A stretch of DNA of 64,000 nt, taken from Apiospora phragmitis. Taxonomy: Eukaryota > Ascomycota > Sordariomycetes > Amphisphaeriales > Apiosporaceae. Positions within the stretch are counted from its first letter, which is position 1, and the number at the start of each line of letters is the position of its first letter. Location of the stretch: NCBI GenBank assembly GCA_038363925.1, contig JAQQWL010000015.1:2728001-2792000 (forward strand), in the 5' to 3' direction. The translations under genes and the position numbers were made by a program. This document shows positions 55,784-64,000 of this stretch, one piece after another. The notes below the pieces were generated by a model. The model was not told where the DNA came from, ran no database searches, and worked only from the letters and a program-made list of their open reading frames with translations.

Positions 55784-58700
55784 AGCCAGCTAACGGTGTT
55801 ACGGTCACCCTATATAACGGCGACCTTAAAAACTAATAATAATATTATATAATAATAATACGAATAAATTAATATAAAATCTTAAAAACACCGTTTTAGT
55901 CTCGAGGCGCTTCTATAATACTTTTAATTTTAAATTTAAAGTTAGATTTAATTATAACGGCTTCCGGCGCTGACGATAGAGGGAGTAATAACCTAGGGTT
56001 TCGGTGTAACGCTATTTATCTCCCTTTTAACTACTATAGCATCTCGTATATACGTAAACTTTTAATTAGGGTTAAGTATTACTTTTTTCCTTTTTTTACC
56101 TCTTTTTTTCTTTAGATTACCTTTTAAAAATGACTTCTCGTGCTCTAATTAGCCGATCTAGCCGTTTAAAGTATTTAAACTCTTTTAGAACTTCCGGAAT
56201 AAAACCCGGCGCGTCGCGTTATCGAAAATAATAATATTATTATTAAGCGTATCCGTTAACTTTTTAATTTAGCGGCTAGTTGTAAATATTAATAACGCTA
56301 TAGAGGAGAATTATTTATTAAAAACGTGGGGGGAGGCTTAAATAATCCTGCTTTTATTTAGTTTTCTATCCTCCGGTTCCGGCTACTAAGGGGCTTATTA
56401 ATATTACGAGGAAATATATTAATTACGGCTTAACCGCCAGTTATTATATACGGTTAAAAAGTAAACTTTTTAATTAATTTATAATACCGGAGGAAGTTTT
56501 TCTTAATTATATTTATATTATTAAGCCTTATATAATATAAGGTTATTTTTTAATAATAAATATCTTTTAATATATTAAAAAGATTAAAATTTAAGGGTTA
56601 TAATAAATACAACGAGTATACCGGAAGGAAAAAAAACTATATTTTATACTTTAAGCACGTTATAATAAAATCCTCGTTTACGTAGCTAGCGTAGCTATCT
56701 AGAATAATAAGCCGCTACTAGTCCTCGTTTTTAAGCTTTATATAAGGGATGAAGACCTTATTTAATTATATTAAAGTTAGCTCTTTATTAGTCTAGTCTT
56801 TAAGAGATACCGTAAAGATTTAATCTTTTATAATATTTATTAACGAGTCCTTTTTTTCTAGAAATTATTACTACTAAACCTATTAACTTTTAAATATAGT
56901 AAAAGGAGGCAAAGCTCGGCTTAAAGCGTTATTATATTCGACTGTAAAAGCCTATTTTCGATTAAAAGAGTTTATAATTAATATTCTCTTTATTTTAATA
57001 AGTTTAATAATTATTATATTCTTTCTATAGCCGAGCTAGTTATCGATCTTATTAATATTAAATTAAAACTCCGGAGGGATCGATTCTTGAATAGAATTAT
57101 TAAGCCGCTCGAAAAACTCGATAATTTTTTTTACGAATGTTACGTTAAGCTATAAAAAATTTATCCTTTTAAAAAAAGTAGTACCGATAAATAAATAACG
57201 AGTAATAAATCTTTTAACTTAATGCTTACCGAGTATTATATTAATCTCGTTAGCTTAAAAGATTTACTAAGCGAATATCCGAAAGATAACGTAAGCTGAT
57301 AAGCAGCCTAAATCATACTACGCAAAGCACTAAGTCACGATCCGAGACTCTTCCGCTATTGTCAAGGCTTAAAAGGACTTATTCCGTTATTTAATAGTCT
57401 TGCGGCCGTGAATCCGAGCCCTTAGAGTTATTTTAGAGATATTATACTTCTCGGCGGCTTGTTTTATTAACGAGCTAACGTATCCCATAAACGAATATCC
57501 TACATAAGCGAATGTCCTACTTTTATAAATTTTTCTATAGCCTTAACCTTTTTTTATATTCTTTTACGTCTGAAAATATTATAACTTTAAAAAAAGAATG
57601 TTATAATTCTAGCGCTTTAAGCGTTTTAAAAAGATTTAATTTTAAGCGTATAAAAAGCTGTATTAATTTATTACGTTTTATTAAAATCCTTATAGCGTAG
57701 ACGAAATAGTTAACCTACACGACGCGAAATATTTATAAATTCTCGAAAGCTTTTAAATTTTAAAAAAGATGCGATTATTTAATATATTATTAATTTAAAT
57801 ACGCGATCGTTTCTTCCCCGGTTAAGTAGTATAAAAGATGTAGCGAATTAATTATTTAATTTACGCGACGCGGGACGCGTCGGCGTTAATTAGGCCTTTA
57901 ATTTCGTATAATAATAACTAGATTTCCGGACGCGTTTTAACCGAAGAATCGATGATTAAAAAGTTTTTTATAAAGATCTTAACGCGTAACGCGCGTGGTT
58001 TACCTTCGTATAGAATATAATTTATAAGTACGGGATTTAAAAAGAGGATATTTATAACTTTAACGAAACCAGCTTTTTTATAAATTAAATCTTGTTCGAA
58101 ATAATCGTAACTATTTCCGATTAATGCGGAAGGCCTAGGGTAATATAGTAAAGGAACCGGGAATAGGTTATAGTTATTTAGGGCGTCGGATTACACGGTT
58201 ACGCCATCCCTCTATATATTATTTTTATTAAAAAAACGCACCTCTTTTTTTAATATAAAATAGCTTATTACCGAAGGATTAAGTGATCGTAGTTATTAAA
58301 AATAACTAAATTATAAATAAAAAAGGCGAGGATTAGATTTAATATTTTAATTAATATATTAGGTTTTATATAAAAAGTTATTATCGCCTCTTAGTTTTAA
58401 ACGGCTACGAAAACTATTACTCGATAACTTTCAAGCTTTATTATAAAAAGAATTCGATTATTATACTTTATATATTTTTTTATTTATTATATAAGCTTTA
58501 ATTTTTTAATATTAATTATTCTTATATATTAAAAAGCGCGTACAAAAAAGAAATTAAATATTTTATACGGGCGTATATTACTTATATTTTAAAGGAGGAC
58601 TTCTTACTAGCGTTTTTAAAAGCGTTCCAAGCGATTTTCACCGTTTCGAATATATAAAAAAGCTTTCGAAAAAAAAGACTCGTTTCATATAATCCGGAAT

Positions 58701-59537
58701 ATATTATTTCATAATTAGATATAAAGCTACGTATTTTAATACCTCCGGGGACGTTTTTTAACCTATTTATTCTTTAAAAATTAAAAACTTTAAATAACTC
58801 GATTAAGGCTTAATCCTAAACCGAATACGTTTGAAACCTTATCGTATAATATTAAAACAATTTTTTAATATTTATTTTAATTAATTTTAATTAGATCGTA
58901 AAGGTTATAATATATATTATATATTAAGTTATTTTTTTAAAAAGTAAGAACGCGATATTTCGAAAAGTAAATAAAATATTTAGCCGGCGCCGCCGTACGA
59001 AAAAAAAACGGTTATAAAATAAAGGATTACTTCGTATATAAATTAGAAAAGACTTATAATTTTAAAAAGACGTTAATAAATAGTTATAAAACGAATCGCG
59101 TTGAAGAAGTAGTTATACGAGAACGTTTAGGACACGCTTATAGCGCTATAGAATCTACGGAGAGCCCGGGTATAATACGCGTACTTATTAGAATAATATA
59201 AAAATATCTAGAGATAAGGATTCCGATTAATTTTAATATATTAAATACGTTATAGTGAAATTAACTTATATTTTATCGGAAGGGGTGTAAAAAAATGAGA
59301 TATTCGCTTATGGGATACGTTATTTATAATATCTTAAATCGCGCGTTATAGTGCTAACTCGTTAAGTTTACGGCCTATCGAAAAGAGGAAAAGAAAAAGA
59401 CGAAGATGATATTATTTAATTAATTATAAATCAAAAGCTGACTAGTTTATATACTGATTTATATGTGGTGCTGTCAAGGGCTATCTAAATTTAGGAGTCG
59501 CCGTTATATGAGGTGACCGTAGCACCGTCAGCTGGCT
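55784..59537. mobile_element. TIR element (TA-flanked, Tc1/mariner-like), host of nested insertion
   Basis: The ends are inverted copies: AGCCAGCTAACGGTGTTACG at 55784 and the complement of AGCCAGCTGACGGTGCTACG ending at 59537. They stay alike for about 42 bases and differ only by transitions. TA flanks both sides (55782-55783, 59538-59539), as expected for Tc1/mariner target duplication. Removing the nested 1843-bp element leaves about 1.9 kb, the usual size of fungal Tc1/mariner elements. The interior is saturated with stops. The stretch 57310-57470 is less AT-rich than its surroundings. I could not recognise its transposase. Confidence 0.75.
57478..59320 (+). mobile_element. Fot1/pogo-like DNA transposon, RIP-inactivated, nested
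   Basis: Terminal inverted repeats are ACGTATCCCATAAACGAATA at 57478 and the complement of ACGTATCCCATAAGCGAATA ending at 59320, flanked by TA on both sides. Plus-strand conceptual reading shows transposase remnants: NFNETSFFI at about 58060 (D changed to N in the DETGF block) and GVGLHGYAIPLYIIF at 58182-58226, preceded by RE, a stop, VIVI and a stop, where Trp and Gln codons became TAG. That is typical RIP damage. An ATAAGCGAATGTCC direct repeat of part of the TIR follows the 5' end. No functional transposase is possible. Confidence 0.82.
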
Positions 59538-59539
59538 TA

Positions 59540-62500
59540 ACGTACCCTATAAGCAAAATAATCATATCGACGAATAGCGCGTTCCACTGATTAAAAACGT
59601 CTTATCTAAAGATATATTTATAATGAGATGGGCCATCGAAAAAGGGACGCCTGCTATTATCGAATCTGCGAACTATACTAGTAGCAAGGGATATATTAAG
59701 ACATTAAGAAGTGGAAGAGCTAATGCTTAGAATGTTAGAAGTCCGAGGAATTTAAGATCGCGGAACATGTTCTTAGCTTAGTAATTAGTAATATCTTCGT
59801 CGTTTAAGTTATAAACGTCTAATATATGCCCCTTTATCGGACGTATATTATATATTAGAATAGCTAGAACTGAAGCTGTCTATATTACTTTAAAAGGGGT
59901 GCTACGTATTTACGCGTACGAACCCTTTTTTTATTTTATTAAGAGGGGTATACGATACTCTTCGTAGCTCGTATTAAAAATAAATATAAATAATAGAATA
60001 AGAACGATTAAACCTTGATTAAAACCGGAATTATTATATATACGAGAGCTTATTTAATATTAATTAATAATTACTCGTAGTAATTAAATTAATAAGTAAA
60101 GAAACGGTTTTACGCCCCTACCGACGTAAAGGCGACCGTGTTAAAGAGCCCCGAGAATTTCCGCCTATTAGAGATTCGGAAAAAAAGCTGAACTAAATTA
60201 ATTATACAAGGAGAAACCCTTTCTTTTAAGTATATATTATAAAAAGGAGATTAGGTTTTAAATTATATACGAAATTAATTAGGTTATATATAATCATATA
60301 TTTAAATAACTTTATTATATAATTTATAAAACGATAACCTTTATTAAATAGAATTAATCGCGGTCGGCGAATCGGGATCGAGCTTAGACGTACCGAACTT
60401 AGGTAAACCGACGATTTTAAACCCCGAATTATTTACGTACGAAGAAGTTTTTTAAAATACCGGGATCTTTTTAATAGTTTAGAAAAAGAACGTTAACCTC
60501 GCTTTTTAAAAACTCGAATTTTTAGAAATATTTTTTAAAAAAATAATACCCGAATTATTTATAACGTACTTTGTACGATATTTCTTAAAATATTATATAT
60601 TAAAAATAAAAGGAATATTCTTTTAAAAGGCGTTTAACGTAAAGTTCGAAGAATAGACCGAATATTAGTTCGGTTAAATTAACCGTATATTTTAAAAAAA
60701 GCTTTATTATTACTTCGAAAAAACGGAGTTAATATATTAATAAGCGGATCCTTTAAAAGTAAGCTCGCACGACTAGTATTATCGGCCGCTCTCATATATT
60801 AATAAGACCGACCGGCAGAACCGACTTCGGAAACCCGAAAAGAGGATGTTCTACACCCTTCCCTAGAATAAGTAGTCGAATAACCGCCGCCTAAGTAAGA
60901 GATACCCGGTCTCTGTACGGAGTAATCGTTCGCAATATTACGGGATACTCTAGGCCCGACGTCTAACCCTAGATTCTTAAGCACTTAAACGTCGTAAGAT
61001 ATCGTCCCTTTTCTTTTTCTAATGCCGGTACCGCCGGACTAGACCGTACGATTATCTGGTCTAGCGTATATTACGAAATACGATATCCCTTTAAGCCGAG
61101 CTATTTATAACGGCAAAATCTATCAAAATAAGGTCGTTACTTTTTTAAAGGTATGGAGGAAAGAAAAGAACTATACCGGCAAGCCGTACAACATCTTTTG
61201 CGATAAAATATGGATATTTATCGAAATATACCGACGGCTAGATATACTAGAAAACTAATACTATACAATTTTCCCAAATATTCTTTCCGGCCGTACGGAG
61301 GTATTCTATCTTAACTATATTAGACCTAAAAAAGATAAAACGAGATATATTATTTAATAAATTTATATTTTAATATAATAATAAATTATATATAATATTT
61401 TACGAATTAAATAATAACTTTTTTTATATAAGTAAAAAATAAAAACGCCGAGAAATAATTTATTAAGGTTTTAGAAATTTTATTAAATAAGCTCTAGCTC
61501 GTATAACGAGCTTTCGGAAAAGGATTCGAAAAAGAGATCGCTTTTTATACCTCTATCGTAAGAGTTTATTAAAAAGTTTTAAAACTTTTACCATCCTTTA
61601 TTTATTAAAAATTAATATATAAAGCGTTATTTTCGGATTTTCGCGTATCGCTAAATATAATAACGAACTAAATATTATCGAAATAATATTTAATAGAGGA
61701 ACTATATCGAAACCCGGCTATAAATACGTATTTAATTAATAAACGGTTTATAAATAATTATATAAAAAAAAACCGATTAATTTACGGTAATAAATTACTA
61801 TATAATAACCGATTATTAAAATAAGAAAGGATCTAACGACTCGCCGGTACTTTTTAATTAAGATTATTATATAAGAACTAAAAGTTCGAATAAAAAACCT
61901 ACCGAATCTATTATAAATAAGGTTATTAATTAATAAATTACTTAGCCGAAAAGTAGTTTTAAGTAAGAAACTAATATTTCTAAGCGTGTAATAATATCGA
62001 ATAAAGCCCCTTTTTTTAAAATAAGTACGAAATATTTATTTAAAACTAAAAAAAGGATAAAAAAAGTTAAAAAATAATAAAAAGGAGTATAAATACCTCG
62101 ATTTAAAAAATATACGATAAAATATTATTTATTTAATGGACGCCGCGTTTTATTACCGGCTTATTAACGAGGATATTTATTTAAAAATTATTATATAAGC
62201 CGACTAATTTAATTTTAATAGCTCGTATAATTAAACTTATTAAAAAGAGTTTTAAAATATCGGCGTCGCCTTATTTTTAATAATTAGAAAGCTTTAAATA
62301 GAGGCTTACGTACGAGAAAATTTAAACGTACAAATTAATTAAACCCTAAGAAGCGCCGAAATTAAGTTCGGAAGTTTAAAACTTATTTCGTTAATTAAAA
62401 TAATTAATATATAAAACTTATTAAAAATAATAAAATATTATATCTTAAATATTATAACCCTTTTTCTATTCTCGTTATACGATATTAACCGGTTTAAAAT

Positions 62501-64000
62501 ATATTATAATAATATTTTTAACTTTATTATATAAAAAGACGGCGAAATACTTTTTATAATTAAGAAATAAGGATACCCGTTCTTTAATACCGGCCGTACG
62601 AAAACAACGTTATATTTTATCGAAAAATAGTTTCGACACTTTTACCGATATTTTAAACACCTTCGTACGGAGAAGCTCTATATTCTTTTAAAGAACGCCG
62701 GCTACGACGACGTCGACTTTACTATTCTCGACGAGATTTAAAAGTTCTGCTCTTAATAATAAGCGTACGATCCGATATTATAAAGATTTAAATTCTCGTT
62801 ATAAAACGAATACGACTTTAATTACGAGATTATTATAAACGTTATTTATATTAACGAATAAAACGTACTTTACGTAATCGATTCGAATATATCTTTTTAA
62901 GCGGTTATATTCCTATATTCGCTTAGTATATAAAATACTTAAAATATTCTTTATAAATACTAAATATACGTATATTAAAGACCCTTTAATTATATTTCGT
63001 ATAATTCGGGTACGTATTTTTAAAAAAAGTTTCGTAATTATATATAAATAATAAGAATTACTTATAAATAAATACTTATCGAAGCTTATTAAGTAATAAA
63101 TAAAATCGAACGAGTATATATTTTATTACGTAAAGCTTTCGATATTTTATAAAAAAATCTCGGTTATTATATAAATACCGAAATAATACTTTAAATAATA
63201 ATTAAAGCTTTAAACGATACGGCTAGCCGTAACGGCTTAATACCTACCCTACTCGTGTTTAAAATATACCCTCGTATCGATAGGAACTTATAACTGTTAC
63301 CGGAGATTTAAGTACGAGGAGAAATTATACGGAAAATAATAAAGATATTTCGGAAAATACGTATAAATATCGATATTTACCGAGCTTGAAATACTTAGAA
63401 TAGACTAGCTATTTAAGATATCTTAACACTCCTGCTCCGGAGTAAAGTCCTAATTTAACGGGAAAAAGAAGGATAAACCGGACCATATAAGATAATAATT
63501 ATCGAAGACTGTACGATCCGAATAGATACCCCAGACGGCTTAAAAGCCTTTCGAATAATTTAAATCAAGCCGTACTACCGGGAGGAAGCCGGAAAACCAT
63601 ACGACTAACCCGAATTATAAACAGATCCGGAACAGCCGGCAAATATTTTAAATACCGAACCGATAGCCGAGGAAATTATGGTAGCTTCCGTATAACGCGG
63701 CTAAAAACGACTTAGAAAATATTTACTCCGGAACGCTCGAGCCGTTATATTCTTTACTTAAAAAAAATAAGAGAATTACGAGCTAGTAATTAAATTTTAA
63801 TAAAACGAAGTTATTACTTTGTCCGGATATCCGTTTTAAAAGTCTAACGTAAAGGAGATTAATAATTTCGCCGTACGAAAGGTTTTCGAATTTATTCGAT
63901 TCGACCCGAATAAGCATACCGGCCGGAAAATCTTTAAAATACGGCTCGTATAAGAGATCAAGGGTAAAACTACAAAGCCGTATAAAAAATTTAGGCTCGT
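59540..64000 (+). mobile_element. Ty1/copia LTR retrotransposon, RIP-inactivated, 3' truncated by window
   Basis: Plus-strand remnants appear in the order gag, integrase, reverse transcriptase. A gag-like stretch lies at about 61130-61330 (KNYTGKPYNIFCDKIWIFIE region). Integrase and its C-terminal part span about 62780-63290, including KALNDTASRNGLIPTLLVF at 63205-63261. TGPYKIIIIEDCTIRID and DGLKAFR follow near 63480-63560. The start of the RVT_2 reverse transcriptase is at about 63760-64000 (FEFIRFDPNKHTGRKIFKIR, VREIKGKTTKPYKKFR). Integrase before reverse transcriptase defines copia. Stops replace many Trp and Gln codons. I could not identify the 5' LTR or its exact start; 59540 is only the end of the neighbouring element. 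Confidence 0.8.

Noticed and set aside
57512..57700. 62-codon frame inside the AT-rich block
   Set aside because: It starts within the nested transposon near its TIR and is Phe/Lys/Asn/Ile-rich from RIP; not a gene.
60799..60984. 61-codon minus-strand frame in the retrotransposon
   Set aside because: Antisense to gag-like sequence of the copia element; chance frame.
1..64000. CRISPR array, bacterial operon, rRNA operon or secondary-metabolite core enzyme
   Set aside because: Looked for and not seen; gene structure is eukaryotic throughout and no PKS, NRPS or terpene synthase motifs appear.

Overview
The window is nuclear DNA of a filamentous ascomycete (Pezizomycotina), most likely a Sordariomycete. 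Genes carry short introns (55-125 nt, GTRAGT donors). The families are fungal-specific: rhodopsin-type membrane protein, BAS2-like secreted protein, AA9 LPMO with CBM1, NACHT-ankyrin proteins, HET domain, 2EXR, DUF6601. From about 55.1 kb the sequence turns abruptly AT-rich and is full of C-to-T type nonsense changes, the signature of repeat-induced point mutation (RIP), which points to a RIP-competent species.

Layout. 0-7.2 kb: 3' part of a rhodopsin-domain protein, a duplicated BAS2-like secreted protein, and a membrane-anchored coiled-coil protein. 9-15.4 kb: a pyroglutamyl-peptidase gene with a broken frame, a large broken NACHT-ankyrin (STAND) gene, and an SDR relic. 17-24 kb: secreted esterase, ankyrin protein, AA9-CBM1 LPMO. 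24.5-32.5 kb: a 68-residue membrane protein in two exons, a SUR1-type DXD glycosyltransferase, a MYND protein, an MFS sugar transporter and a DUF6601 membrane protein. 33.4-37.3 kb: a second STAND gene (alpha/beta-hydrolase, NACHT, ankyrin, polyQ/polyS tail), broken. 39.6-42.8 kb: a pyrimidine-rich tandem array followed by a zinc-ribbon plus AlkB-like oxygenase gene. 46-54.9 kb: HET-domain gene, 2EXR gene, secreted protein, acidic protein, hypothetical protein. 55.1-64 kb: RIP-degraded block holding a TIR element with a second, Fot1/pogo-like element nested in it, then a Ty1/copia retrotransposon running off the end.

How it fits together. Two NACHT-ankyrin genes, a free ankyrin gene and a HET gene lie within 38 kb. 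This is the gene content of fungal nonself-recognition or programmed-cell-death repertoires, and here much of it is interrupted. Secreted biomass and host-interaction genes (LPMO, esterase, BAS2-like) sit between them, as is usual in accessory fungal regions next to repeat blocks.

Caution about frames. At least thirteen otherwise convincing genes change frame by exactly one base, mostly inside short G, C, A or T runs. That looks more like uncorrected homopolymer errors in the assembly than like decay. I therefore labelled as CDS those genes whose only defect is such an indel, and as pseudogene those that also carry in-frame stops, deletions or a frame break outside a run.
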